This document shows, piece by piece, positions 35,170 to 48,812 of a stretch of 64,000 nucleotides of DNA. The position numbers and the translations under genes were made by a program. The DNA comes from Terebella lapidaria (Eukaryota > Annelida > Polychaeta > Terebellida > Terebellidae): positions 13,291,177-13,355,176 of the forward strand of contig OX424566.1 in the NCBI GenBank assembly GCA_949152475.1, read 5' to 3'. Positions within the stretch are counted from its first letter, which is position 1. Every line of letters begins with the position of its first letter. Below the pieces are notes generated by a model that saw only the letters and a program-made list of their open reading frames with translations, ran no database searches and was not told where the DNA came from.

Positions 35170-37133
35170 TAGCATGGTGGGATTGCCTCGCTCATATCAT
35201 TGATAACTGAGTTATATTTAGGGAACGATAGTGTTATTACTTCTGCACATGATTAAAATGAATTTTCTCAGAAAATCAAGAAAATATTTATCCTTTACAC
35301 CTTCAACAGACAATTAACGGCAACAAGTTAGGTGAACGCTTGGTCATAACCCTCAAGAAGAGAATCTATTGTGGGTTTTGTTTTTTTGCACATACAAGAC
35401 TAAATTAAATTTATTTTAAAAAAAAACACTTGACAATAGATACAACCTTCTTGTGAAGTAACTGAAAACTTTGTGGGTTGGTTTCCATGCGTGGTAACCA
35501 GCAGGATTCTATATAATCATGTTTAGCTCCGATTCAAAGTAATTGGTAGTGAGAAATTCATTATCCCGGCTATTATTATATTTCTACATGGCTCAGGGAC
35601 ATATCAGACTGAGCAAGATTAATTTATACTTGACAGCAACAATCCGTTTATTGAGGTTCATGTTATAATCGTAAACACCTCATATGTTTTGCAACTATAA
35701 ATATATCAACAACATGACAAACATATTAATATTTTGAGTTGCACATATGTAATATGCTCTTCGAGATGTAATATCCAATTTACAAGATAGGAAATTCAAG
35801 ACATTTGTAGCCTTTAATGCAACAGATTACTTAGCAAAAACGAAATAGAGTATGTTCCCCCATAAGGCTGCATTATTAGTGGCAGTCTATAGCAGGGAAG
35901 GAACTTGACTGACAGAACAGCACGTATCATCCGGGCTCCACAAGGGTCAGTCACCTATAGGATTTGTTTCCCGTCAGCCGGCAATGTAGGGACCCTTTCA
36001 CGTGATGAGCCAGAGAACGGAAGGGAAACTATGGGCGGATTGCCTAGTTATTGCACATGACGAGCTGGTTTCTTTTGTTTACCTTGCAAAGAACGATTGG
36101 CGACGATGCATACAATTCTATTTTGTGCTCATGACAAATGCTACACAGACCAAATGGTATTTTTCAAACAATACAAATAATGTTTTTCATGTGAAGCAAG
36201 CGTTTCACACCTTGAACAACAGGTTACTCCATGGGCCAAATAGTCCTTATATGAATTAAAGTTCTATTCAATTCAATAATTAATATGCGGAGCGGTCATT
36301 TCTAATAACCCTTACAAGTCATGTTCAATTGAGGTACTGTAACTGTATCACTTCATGGAGGAAACTATTTGATCTGTGTCAAAAGCTTTGCTTCAGGTGG
36401 CCAATATATACCTCTCTGGTTTTTGTGCAGCAAAAATCGGATCGATTCCCATTAAAAATATTCATTCTCCAAGATGTAAATATATTTCAATAAATGCATA
36501 ACAAACAGGTCATATCGTGTTTGCTTTTTCACTGCTTCACCTTCAAATTTACCCTCATGTATAACTTTTTTCATATATCGAATTCACTGTATTTACCTCC
36601 AACAATTCCCACGTGTGGAAAATATCAGTGAAACACCACACTTTCCCAGTAATTTCCACACCAAATTGTCTGAACCAAGAGCATCAGAAAACATGCTGGA
36701 AACGAGATCATAATACGGAAAGATGCTGGTATAGGCATGTCCTGTTGATCAACAAACATAATTAGAAGTGATTGTACATTTCATACCTTAATAAAAAGGT
36801 GCACTTTGAATATCAATGCTGCACATCACGGCATGGTAAATTTCGAATTGGTCCTGAGAGCATGATATGTCGGTATGTCCACCTAGTTGCAAACATATCG
36901 GCGTGTTCTCGTTTATTTGAGCTAGTGATTGTTTCAAGGCTGTCTACTGCTGGTGAAGTATGTATCAACAGATTGTGAGTCTGTGACTTTAATTATTCGT
37001 GGCTTTCTCCCTAGGTGCATGATGTCTTGACTTTTGATCCTGGGTTACTTCTTCATGGTAACTTTCGCGAATACAAAATCATACAAAATCAATGTGTATA
37101 TATATATACATATGCTTCTGACCGTACACTCAC

Positions 37134-37318
37134 CAATAACGGTAACAGTGACGCCTGTTGTACAATACCAAGTGGTTATGAGATTTGTTGCGATTTCTGC
37201 CACTAATTTCGTTGGATCTAATTTCGCGGGAGGTTGTACTCTTATATCGTTAGTGTGTTGCACCAGAGCATGGGATCCGGTCTCGGGTGACCCAGTGTCA
37301 GTAAGCTCGATTGCGGGT
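37134..37318 (-). CDS. Exon-like segment with strong splice sites, minus strand
   Basis: On the minus strand a pyrimidine-rich acceptor (CTGCCCTCCTACAG) precedes an open 185-base segment that ends in ATTG/GTGAGTG. The frame enters at phase 2 and leaves at phase 1. It reads PAIELTDTGSPETGSHALVQ, then VQPPAKLDPTKLVAEIATNL, then WYCTTGVTVTVI. The composition is protein-like and there are no stops. I cannot name the family and found no matching neighbour exons within several kb, so it is either one exon of a gene with long introns or a relic. A competing open frame on the plus strand overlaps it (37,015-37,206) with weaker support. Confidence 0.4.
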
Positions 37319-39210
37319 CTGTAGGAGGGCAGACTGTAAGGTACATTCTGATCATCAAAAACATGAAATGAGACTTTTTTCAGAATAGAAACAAAGGGGA
37401 TCATTTTTTTCTAAATCTACCTGTTTATCTCTCTTATCTCCTATCGATGAATGTACAGGAGTCATATAATGTACCCTTGTGACGTGTATAAGTTTGAATC
37501 ACAGGTCTGCTAATGATGGTCATTTTGATTTCTGACCAGTAAACACTTCTTATATCTCTTGAGCCATTCCCAGCCCAAATTTGATTTTTATCGCCATGGA
37601 AAATATTTTGGCAAGTTTTATGCACTTTTTTTTCATGATGATGGGAATGTATGTATTTCATTTGTAGGATAATCTAAATTAGAGTATAAATATTAATAAG
37701 TTCACATGGGAAATGATATATTGCGACTTAAGTTGTGACTATGATTTTGACCTTTGATGACTCTCTATTTTCGAGTGAATACAAAACAATATCGTCTGAC
37801 AATAAGTGGTTCTTCACAGACACAACAAGTTCACTGGTTTCGTTTATTGTGTGACGGGAATGACAGGAATTATTTGAGGTCTAATTAAAATTTTAAAATA
37901 TACTTGGTACTGTTTGTATTCTGATACCCATAGGACAACTCAGAGTATTTCCAATGTCTCTGAAGTGAGTAAAAATCTACAGAGAATGCTTAATTTAATT
38001 TGATTTTCGATTTTTATATTCAAAATCATGTATTGGTACCATTGGGTCACTGTATCACTGAGGCATCTGACGGTTTGACCAATAGATATCACACGTGTGA
38101 AACTCGTACGTATTGCCCTCAGTCTTGATGGCGTGATTGCCGGTCATCCAAGAAACTAGGTTGCATTAACTGGTATGATCAGAACTTCCACTTGCACGCG
38201 CAACTGCTGTTCTGGTGCCATTGGTAGTATACTGAGTTATATTTGGACAGAAATAGCAATTATTTTTGCACATGATGAACCTTATTTACCGAGAAAATAG
38301 ATGATACTGTTCCTGATTAGCTACCTAATCAGACAATAAATAGCAATATATTGGATAAATTACTGCATTGCAAATGCGAAATTCTTGAATAGACTCTGCG
38401 GAGGCGTATTCTCGCTCGTAAGACATTGAATTCCACATTATTACCCCGTGATACCGAATATATCATGACGTCAGGTAGCTAAAACTTTCGAAGTTCGACC
38501 CCGTGATACCAAATATATCATGACATCAAGTAGCTAAAACTTTCAAAGGTCAAGTTTCCAGGCGTTGCGGCTAATATGCTGCGATAGAAGGCTGCAAAAT
38601 ATGTCTAGCTACGATAAAAGATAACGATATCACTACGATATCACTGATAAGATAATTATTAACATCATTTGCGCCCAAGGTCGCATCCGACTTGATGGGT
38701 AGTTATTATGTTGTTATTTACAATGATAAGTCGCGGAGACGTGTATTTTGCTAAATCTTACATGGGTATATCGCATGCTGGCAAAATATCAAACCACATG
38801 TTTGAAAAGCTGCTGATCTGATTAATCATACAAGAAGTAATTAACAACGTGTGTTTCAAGTATAACTGTCGTGTTTATTACAAAACCGTATGATACCGTT
38901 TATATTACGGAACACATTAGGGTATTATTGGTAGAATATGGCAATCGGAATACCCGACTGACAGCATGTGTCACTTTGCATGGGTCAGTAACGTGTAGGA
39001 TTTGTTTCACGTCAGTCGTCCCCATAGAAATTCTCGTTGGCAACGAGACTGGGAAGCGGAAGGAAAATTGCGGACGGAATGGTTAGTTAACACTAATAAC
39101 AAGTCAATATTTTTTATTCATCAACATATATATATATAACATATATTTCCCTGTTAAGTAACTGTTTTGTTGATCTTGACAAACGCTTTAAGTTAACCCC
39201 CTTCCCCAAA

Positions 39211-39226
39211 CCCCCCCCCCCCCCCC
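39211..39226 (+). repeat. C homopolymer (16)
   Basis: A run of 16 C within a longer C-rich tract (39,197-39,232) in otherwise AT-rich sequence. Confidence 0.9.
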
Positions 39227-39820
39227 ACCCCCGGAGTGGCAGCTTGGCTAGTAATAGATACCGATGTATGTACCAGGAGTGAATACCGGACACAAGTCTT
39301 AGCATTGATTTGCATTAACTTGATTTGTAATTCACTTTCTGCCTGTCACCAGCACGGGGCTTTTTCCAAGGCCAGACATAATAATGCAATTTACCATATT
39401 TCTCTAGACATTGGGGGCTGGCGTGATGTGACGCATGTGTGACAAACACAAAAAGCTGCTCAGACTTCGAAAATCACTGGCTTCATGTTTCATACCAGAG
39501 GGTGTAATGATCAAGGAAAGATGGGAACATACAAACACAGTGATACAGTTAAATTAGGTACCAACAAAGACATCATTGTCTAACGCAGGCTTGAATGCTT
39601 CGATTTGTACCATATCAGCCAGCTAATTTGTTTTCATTGTACCCAATTTTCTTGACCCAATATTGATGCTGTGAATTACCAAACTATTAATCCACAGTCC
39701 CTTGCGATATTTTCAATATTGTGAACCATAGGTTCTCTCATTTTGCGACAGAAATCTCGAAGTTTTAGGCCTGGCACTCTTCCGATTTGGGGTCAGGAGG
39801 TTATTTAGCTCCAGCAACAG

Positions 39821-39969
39821 TTTTGGAAATGTATACATATATTGGAAAAGAAAGTACCCTACTCTGGAACCTGAACTATAATGGCACTGCCACCAGAGCT
39901 TGTCGGTTCTCTGGAAGATACCCACCTTCAAAACCAATTTCTGTGAAAGTAGATAACGTTGTGTTTTAA
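39821..39969 (+). CDS. Terminal-exon-like segment, plus strand
   Basis: After CCAGCAACAG (a plausible acceptor ending 39,820) a frame reads VLEMYTYIGKESTLLWNL, NYNGTATRACRFSGRY, PPSKPISVKVDNVVF and stops at 39,967-39,969. The TLLWNL...G...ISVKVDNVVF rhythm looks like the strands of a small beta domain, perhaps immunoglobulin-like, but this is impression only. No upstream exon or poly(A) signal was found. An opposite-strand frame of 129 codons covers the same bases and is less protein-like. Confidence 0.2.
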
Positions 39970-40182
39970 AACTTTTCCTGACTAATTTTAACACTAATAG
40001 CAAACCACACGCAGTTTGTCCCAAAGCATGAATAAAGCCGAGATTTGGTATTATATTAGTGCGCAAGTCGCATTTGACTCCACAACTGAGCAAAGAATAC
40101 AATGTGTTACTAGTTTTAGACTTCGATTGTTGTGGCGAGGAATTGCTGCTGATGAATTATAAGTTTGAATTATTTTTTTATT

Positions 40183-40203
40183 GGGGGGGGGGGGGGGGGG
40201 GGG
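40183..40203 (+). repeat. G homopolymer (21)
   Basis: Twenty-one G in a row exactly at the edge of the inverted retroelement repeat copy that follows. Confidence 0.95.
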
Positions 40204-40360
40204 AGGTCATGAGTTTCCCTGTCATTTTTGTTTTCTCTCACTTCGTATGCCTGATATGAATTTCAGTCCCCGGCCTATGAGATGTGAGATGGGATAACGG
40301 ACCCTGTTTTGTTAGCACGGAATACTTAATACTGGGTATTGATTCCACGTCTAGTCTTAT
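40204..40360 (-). repeat. Retroelement-associated dispersed repeat, inverted copy
   Basis: Reverse complement of about 42,455-42,610: 'atgagtttccctgtcatttt', then a stretch matching 'ggacagaaagtcatatc' inverted, then 'ggaccctgttttg', then 'actgggtattgattccacgt'. Bounded on the left by the 21-G run. Confidence 0.75.
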
Positions 40361-42454
40361 ACATATATGTAAGTCAAAGATATACAACCGTGCAAAAGTT
40401 CCATCACTGATGTTCAATATCACACAGTACACTGCCGTATTATTGACAGTCCATTACAGATTTTACTGACAACTTGACTGACAGCACGTGTCATTTGCCT
40501 CTACCAAGGGTCAGTCACCTGTAAGACTTGTTCCCGTCAGCCGTCACTGCGGAGATTTTTTTAGATATAACGAGCTCAGGAAACGAGAAGACAATTACGG
40601 CTGAAATTCCCAGTTAACGCAGATAACAAATCGAGATTTTTTTATTTACCTTGCAACGAGCAAATGTCGACGATGCTTGAAATACATGAGGCCCAAGTGA
40701 CTGCTGTCCTCGTTCATGTCGAATAAGTCCCCGTTGCTCAGGGTTTCTCTATTTCATAAATATGTCATCCACCTCAAAGCAGCGAACATTATTCAAATAA
40801 TAGCACTCACGATTTTACCGGCTGAGTGGTTATTCACGAGATTGACCAAATTGGTTTCATTTACTGTAAACTTGAATGATAGCAATTATTAAAGATATGC
40901 TTGAGTTTATTATTTTTTAATGTACGTTTCGTACCCTAATACAAATAGGACACTTCAAGGGGCTTGATTCTTCCATACAAATGATTCATTCAATTGGATT
41001 GTCTGTTTTATCATCGAAAGCCTGTGTTGCTGGTATTAGGTCGGGACATACATTCACAGTTATATTTGGATAATGATAGCAATTATATTTGCACTTGACG
41101 TATCTTATGCTCGGAGAAAACGTTTGATACCACTTATGATTAGCTACATTACCAGACATTTGATAGCAACATGTTGGATAACTGGCTGCATGGAAATGTG
41201 AAATTCTAAAATAGTATTTACAGAGGCGTGTTTTCGCAATATGAAATTGAAATCGACATAATAATACCCCGTGATATCAAATATATCATGACGTCAATAA
41301 TTAAAACATTCAAATGTCAAGTTTCCAGACGTGGCATGAGTATGTTACCATAGAAGCCTGTAAAATATGTTTGGCTCTGACCAAAAATAGTTGCTACTTG
41401 TACACTCGATGCTGTCACCATACAAAAGCAATGTATTTATTAAAGAAAATCCGATGTTGTGAATTATAGATTTTACAACATCACTTGATTTTTTTCCAAT
41501 TATCACTGGCGTATAAAGCTACAACACTGCAGCATCTTTATGTCAGTGTTGTTTTTTGTTTATAGATTATTTTACGTGTATATCTGAATATATATTCATG
41601 ATAGAAGTATATCCCTTGTTTTGGTGACATTTTATTGGCCAAACATTTGCTGTATTTGACCTAGCTCTGAATATCAAAACATACCCGGTCCATGCCACAT
41701 TCACAATTCGAATCATCCACGACTTTCATCCACTAGTTGATAAATGACTGTAATTTCCGGAAATATGCATCGCATTCTCTACCAGTAAATCCGTGATTGA
41801 ACTTGAACGTAACAGGCCAGCAACAAAACATACAGGTCTTGACCTCTGAATTTTTTTCTCGTATGATTGACTGTAGTTCACAAGGTACTGCTAAAGGGTT
41901 TAATTCCCACTTTATTTTGTTCTGGGTGAGATGACACATCTGCTCGTCTATCCAAATATATCATCGTCTTGTTTCATTCGAGATTTTGGTTTGTGAGTCA
42001 CAATATTCGTCATTGACTCATAACTTCCAGAACTGAAAATTCTGAAACTGTCAGTTTCTAATATTACCATGGGACCAAAGGATCATATGACAAGGGTGAG
42101 ATGCGGTGGACAATACTCGCTTGTTCAATGAATATATATTTTAAACTAAACAAGATATTCCAGAATTATAATTAATTGCATTATAGAATGGATCATCATT
42201 ATTGCTTTGTGATGTTTACCAACGTGAAAATATTGAATATTATTCACATAATTCATTTTAAATTCACTATGTCTCATTTATGTCACAATAAATCCGTAAA
42301 AGATGGTAGGGGTTGTAACACATATCGTTTTATCGTCCGCACTTCCTGATCCCTTACAGTTATTTTCAATTTTTACGGACATACTTATCTTCGCTAATGA
42401 TTTGTATAATTAGTTGTGGTTGGTGTTACATTAACCTCATGGCGAATGGATACA

Positions 42455-43200
42455 AGCATGAACAAATAATAGACGTGGAATCAATACCCAGTGTTAAGTA
42501 TTCCGAGCAAACAAAACAGGGTCCGTTATCTAATCTCATAATCCGGGGACAGAAAGTCATATCAAGCATGAGAAGTGAGAGAAAACAAAAATGACAGGGA
42601 AACTCATGAACCCCAAAAAATGGCCATTAGGAGGTGAAATCAGGTGGTCCGGAAAGAGTGAGCATTTCTTGCCCCACTAGTGGCACCCGTCATGAATTCC
42701 CCAAAATTAACATGAAAATAGATCTAGTTGCATGGCAGACATGGATTTGGTGTATTTATCAACCAGATCATGATGACGTCCATAGAATTTCTTAAACGCA
42801 GCTATAAGTCTTGGTATAACATATCCTTGTCGCAGCAGTTTAGAGACTAGCTGGGCACTTCAATAGACAAAGTCCTCATATTTGCAACTAGCTCTGGAAT
42901 AGTGTATAAGTTGAGAAACAAACACACCAATGCCGGTGACATAGGAATGTTGCTGCTTAGAGAAGAGAAATTTACTATGGAAAAATTGAAATCATCACGT
43001 TTGTCATATAATCTAGTTGACAGGTTAGAATCATTATCAATCTCCAACCTCAGGTCTAGATAGTTTGAAAAATTAGCGGAGTCTGTAGTCTCCTCAATTT
43101 CAATTTCTTTAGGATATATGACATCCAAATAATCACCAAACTTATTTAGCTTATTTAGCGACAATACATCATTTATGTATCGGAAAGTGAAATTAAAATT
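42455..43200 (-). mobile_element. Retroelement fossil with reverse-transcriptase remnant
   Basis: Minus-strand remnant of a reverse transcriptase (best frame 42,847-43,164; stretches FGDYLDVIYPKEIEIEET, SNYLDLRLEIDND and LYDKRDDFNFSIVNF), followed in its own direction by the dispersed repeat also found at 34,105-34,285. These stretches match a retroelement family I have seen in many marine invertebrates. I lean to a Penelope-like assignment but cannot exclude a DIRS-type element. It is broken, with several disruptions, and covers only the end of the element. Age: clearly decayed. Confidence 0.65.
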
Positions 43201-45814
43201 GAAATTATTCTAAAAGTTATTTCTGATATGAAAAGAAGCTAGTAAAGCCTATTACTGTTCGAATGACAGTAAACGACATCATATTATATGAGAGTTCCTC
43301 CGTGAAATATAAATTTTGTGTACTAATAAATCACTAACCTCTGCAGGTAGATTTCTGTTCTGATCGAATTGATGTTCAGGGATTGGAAACATCGCACTAA
43401 AAAAATTTTCCATCGAGACAAATTAGGGTCTGATTCCTTAACGAATACACAATGGGAAGACTGTGCAATATGGTCATTGCGGGCATCTCTTGAAATACGC
43501 CGGATATTGTGATTTCCTTTACATATTGGGTATTATGCAAATATCTGAGACTATTTGTAGCTGAGAGAGACACAATATTCCCAAACTCAATGTTCTAGTG
43601 GTACAACGAAAAAAATTGTGGGCCGATTAGGGTATACTGCGCTCTATCATAACTCAAAATAGAGGTAAGTGAAGCATACCTTACTTGGCCAGTGAGTGCA
43701 TTATTACCTGTATTCACATCGTTTTACAATATCACATGGAACATGTCCTGCCCTGATGATCAATATCACATAACATATTACTGTATTATTGGCAGACAAT
43801 GGATGATGGAAAGTTTGACTGACAACATGTGTCGCTCTGTTTGTACAACGGGTCAGTCACCTGTAGGACTTGTTTTCCGTGAGTCGTCACCCCTGGGATT
43901 CTTGTTGGTAATGAGTCCGGGAAGCGGAAGGAGAATTACGGACGAAAAGTCTTGTTAACGCACATGACAAATCGAGATTTTAAAAAAAAATTACCTTGCA
44001 ACGAGCAGTGGTCGCCGAGGTATAGAATGTATAATAAAAACCAAATGACTTTCTTAGTGGAAGGAACTCGACATGGAGGGAACTCCATGTGTAAATTTAG
44101 AGTGCCCACGGGTGTCTCAAGGAGAAAGATCTACCGGTGTAAGTCCCACGACTTGATGCTCCTGAATAATGTTAAACACCAAACCTAATCCTCAGCATTG
44201 ATTTACAGTATGCAAATTAATCTTATTACTACCGGGCACCCGCACGGGACACTTTCCAAGGCTAGACACAATAACGCAATATATCATATTACTTCTGACG
44301 TTGGGTAGTCAAGGGATGTGACCGATGTTAGATCTGCACGAGCACAGGCAATATTGGATTAAATTTGTTCAGATAGTCCTGTCATCCATGTCAATACAGC
44401 ACATGGAGTTAAAAAGATAGCACTCACGATAATACTGGTTTCGTATCATTACACCACGACGGTGAACTGATGCAAAACCGGTACGCAGAACAAAATGAAG
44501 CACCTGAGTTAGGTATTAGCAAAAACAACCCCGTCTTCACATTTCTTCGCAATAAAGAAAGCAAATCAAGTAGCAAGCAAAGGAGATCATCAACCACCGA
44601 GAAAACAGTGTACACGATGGAGACAGTTAGGAAATTAGATACAAATGAAGTTTTTTTTTGTCTTTTTCAAAATTCCTAGAATGAGGATTAGATATTCACA
44701 TTTGTTATATTTATGCATGCCATTGTCCCATTGTCGTTATAATCTCCACGCTGACACATACATGGTTCATTTCGCATGCATCCATCTCAAATAGTACAAA
44801 ATGTGTCCTCCAGTTTGTAACGAAACAAACATTAAGTAACCGTCTCGTTCGTTCACTCAGATATACAGTAATACATCCCAGAGGTCAAGGCTCGTGTGGT
44901 TGGATCGTCTCACGTAAATTACGTCCAGGTTCAATCATGAACTCCCCATAAAGATTCCCAGGGACAATCCCGAAACTAATGTCACTGGTCAGCGAGAGAT
45001 CAAGTTTGTTGTCCCGCGAAAGTCGACTCACTGCACATTCATTAAGTCACGTGACAATTACTGCCAACAGTAATCGTGGCATGGCTGGGTTAGGTTCCGA
45101 TATTCAAAGTGAGTTCGATCAGTGAGCACATCGCAGCTCGCTATTACAAGATCTGTCATGAAGGAAGGATTATGAAAGTCGTGAAAAAATCAGGTGCCAG
45201 AGCATTCGAAAAACAGTTTAATCTACATATTTAGTGATAAAAGTCTCATATATTGTGAAACACCAACATGATAATAGTACTGCTAATAGGATATAAAACC
45301 GATATTAAAATTATATGATATTAGGATGATATGATTAGCAGCAGAATTAATACATGTATGTATTGCTATTAGCAGATATCTTTACTCACTGGTCAATGTT
45401 TATCGACCTATTGCCAATATATCAATATAGGACATAAAAGACACATAACAGTGTCCTTGATGTCGGACAGCAAACGGGGGGCTCGCGGATGAACCAGGCA
45501 CTTGCGGTTACCAATTAAATGTAATTGGAGATGTCTGTCTGAAACATCATCTAGGATGAATCATTTTTTATGCTTTACACTGTGGCAACACTACCTAAAT
45601 AATTATTTTTTTTTAGATTATGAGAATTAAGCATAATGATGGATATTCGTTATCTGTAGTCTTATTATCACCATAGGCTTGTCAGTAAATCCCATGAGAT
45701 CAGTCTATTATTATTTGTGTTATGTTATTTTGACATTTCATACTTAACAAAAATTTAATCGCCCCATGTAAATGGCTTTTGTTGTGGACATTGGTCTTTT
45801 AAAATTATATTCCT

Positions 45815-46378
45815 ATTATTGAAATCATGTTTATAATCAGATATAAGTCTTTTGTAATACCAGGGGTCAAAACTTGTTCTGGTAAATCATCTTTTATTTT
45901 CACGGCGACAAAGCTCTGGAACGATCTCTCTGCTTTGATTAGGAACATTGCATGTGAATCAGGATTTGAATCCGCAGTGAAAAAACAGCTGTTTGCCACC
46001 TTTGTATCATCAGAATCTTAAGATTTTGTATATTACTAGTCAGATCTGCTCTGTGTTATCTTGTATGGTTTTTAATACCCACTGCACAAATTTTCTGGTC
46101 TGTCACCATGTTGTAATGTATATCATTCTCATTGAATAATTTATACAATATCTATTTAACAAAAATCAACTAATTACAAATACAACTTCGAGGACCGCAA
46201 TGGCAATAAGTACAGGTATTGCTTTTTTCGTCATCCTCGCAGCCATACCTAGTACCATGTTGAATTTCAATCATCTACCTGTCTGTATTGTCACATTTTT
46301 TCGTTGAAATTTCATACCTGTCTGTAATGTCTTATGTTTTCGGTTGTCAAGTAAATCAAATCAAAATCAAATCAAATA
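45815..46378 (+). mobile_element. LINE 3' end with AAATC tail
   Basis: The frame 45,827-46,021 encodes the last ~64 residues of a LINE protein: GKSSFIFTATKLWNDLSALI then SAVKKQLFATFV, a common terminal pattern after the reverse transcriptase. A 3' untranslated part of about 340 bases follows, ending in AAATC-type repeats at 46,352-46,378, the kind of short tandem tail many non-LTR elements have. Strongly 5' truncated. It belongs to a different family from the LINEs in the first array, as neither the tail nor the protein end matches. The ORF ends at its natural-looking stop, so the fragment itself is not badly decayed. Confidence 0.75.
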
Positions 46379-48812
46379 TGTTCTCAAGTATAATGCAAAA
46401 ATACCTATTGTATATTTTTTATTTTATGAACAACTATGCAACGTGCAACTGAATGCACCACACATTTTTTTTTCACGAGTGCAGATTATGATTTTTAATT
46501 TATAAGATGATATATAATGATTTCAATCCCAATAAATTGACTTATATCTGTTCTCAACAGGTAATTTTTGTGTTGCAGATATCATATAAGATATATGATA
46601 GTAAAAAGCTCGGGACAAACCTCTGTTAATGTTATGCTGATTTTTGTGGCTGCTGCATTGATAGTTCACAACAGTATCACAAATATGGTAAAATATACAA
46701 ATATTGTGGAGGGTGTGAACGTCAACAACACAGGCACAGTGATTTGTACCAAAGCTGTTCCTCTGGATGTGGTGAGACGGGCAATACTGAACAATTGTAG
46801 ATACGAAGCAATTATTCGCCGATGTTTTAATCCTCGGAATGTGCACACTACATAATTATAGGCAATCGGGGGCTATGGGAGAAAAACTTGACTGACAACT
46901 CATGCCACCATGGATCAGTAACCTGTAGGACTTGTTTCTGTCAGTCGTAACTCCAGGGACATTCGTTTGTGACGAGCCCATGACACGGAAGGAAAATTAA
47001 GGGCGAAATGACAAGTTGTCACACTGACAAGTCGAGATTTTTTTATTTACCTTGCAATGATGACTGGTCGACGATGCACAAAGCCTGAGTGGATGCCTTG
47101 GTGAAGGGAGTTCCATATCTCAACACCTAAAGTTAGTGTCGCGAGCGTGCCAGCCTGCTAATAACTCAAGGTCCTATACCAATGTTAGTTCTACGACAAA
47201 ATGCTCCTGCAAAATGTGTTAACCACCGAACACGAGTCTTAGTATTGACTTGCACATCTAAATTGATCTAATTGCTCCCTGACACCTACATGAGACTCAA
47301 AGGCTAGACGCAACATATCATATTACAGGGATGTCAAGTGAAGTGACGTAAGTAGGATCTAACTGAGAACATTCAATCCTGGGTTGGGTCTGCACATATC
47401 ACTCTGCCATCCATGTCAAACAGCGTACATTGTTCACAAACAGTGCTCAGGATTTATATGGTTGAATATATATACCAGGTATATACCAGGTAGGCAAACT
47501 AATGCAAGAAACGGTGAGGAACCACAGTCAAACAATTAAATCAGGTATTAACCAAAACTCCGCTTCGAACGACCTTGCATATTCTTGCTCATACAATATC
47601 AGCCGACACATAATGCTTCAAAATAATAATCGTTGGGGTACATTGTAAGATGAAGCAAGGAACTAAAGTGGTCCTAACATTTTTTCGCGATAAAGTGAGG
47701 TAAGCAACAAATAAGTGAGATCAACAGTAATGATATTGTCAGTTCAAAACAAAAGAAGAACTGATAGGTAGATTGGATACAAACAACATCCTGTTCCCGA
47801 TCCACATGTCATTGAATCTCTTTTCGGTACACGTGGTTTATCATTGCCGTGAATCACCAGATCATTCATCGTTCCCTTACTTGTTTCTGGAATAGGCAAT
47901 ATACGTCAACCAGCTTGCAGCTACTTGAACACAGAGATAACATTTTCATTTAATCAAGATATAAGTGTAGACCTACAGCTGAAGGACAGTGACAGTCTTA
48001 CTATCAACTACATTTATTAACACCCGCCACAGTTCATACATGCTCTTGACTGTATGTATTGAAAAACGTGATACAATCTTCACACAACTACAAATTTCGA
48101 AACTCTATGTTTTATATTACTTGCTATCGTCATGTCGTCAGGTATTTCATTTTCATATACATGTACCTGTTCAAACCATGCCATATTGTGCTGATAAGCG
48201 GTACATGTTATATACATTATTCAAATGTTGCCAAAGGGACATTACAAAAGATATATTGTGTGTAATCCTTTCTCTGCTTACTTTAACTGACTGATGCATC
48301 CCTTGTCAGAAATCAATCACGATGATTCACAGACTAAAAAATCATTCACCAAGCCCCTTTAATGTTGTTCATTCGTTTCACCGCAAACAAAATTATAAAT
48401 AATCCCGGTGAAATGTTTCATTACATCTCAGAGGTCATGGCTTGTATTGTTGCATTTCACCCTTAAATAATGGACTCCCGGGAAGGAAGCCCACGTACAT
48501 TCCCGGAAATCACTGTCACTTATCAGCGAGGGATCGAGTTGTATCGTGAAAGTCCACATACTCCATAATTACAGGGCATGTGGGATATGTTCGGCTAGGA
48601 CTCTGACATTTGACAAGAAGATCTCTCGCGGAGGAGGGATCGGATAAACGAGTTCAATGTGCACGTTACGTAGAAAAAAGTATCATATATTGTGGGACAT
48701 CAGCTCGCTTATAATCACTCAATATGTACGCAATACATTTCAGTACAAGCCTTAATATTGCCATATGATAGGCTTGCCAATACATACCACTATTGTTAAT
48801 ATGTACCGCTAT

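Larger units (their letters stand above)
35100..48800 (+). repeat. Second tandem array (S), degenerate ~3 kb units
   Basis: A marker of about 180 bp ('ttgactgacarcacgtgtc' then 'gggtcagtcacctgtaggac' then 'ttgtttcccgtcagtcgtc', then a 'cgagattttttatttacctt' block) occurs at about 35,904, 38,955, 40,472, 43,813 and 46,886. Other markers repeat in step: 'ctgagttatatttgg' at 35,210, 38,229 and about 41,060, and 'ccccgtgataccaaatatatc' at about 38,445, 38,500 and 41,266. Spacings are 3.05, 1.52, 3.34 and 3.07 kb, so units have lost or gained segments. Most of this region is this decayed array, broken up by element insertions. Apart from the exon-like segments listed I see no gene in it. Confidence 0.75.

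Noticed and set aside
36772-36978. Cys-rich 68-codon frame followed by a GTATGT donor-like site
   Set aside because: Acceptor weak and no matching partner exon; possible but not supported.
46568-46855. 95-codon frame after a TTGCAG acceptor-like site
   Set aside because: The frame does not continue sensibly from the acceptor, and the opposite strand has an equally long frame; likely chance.
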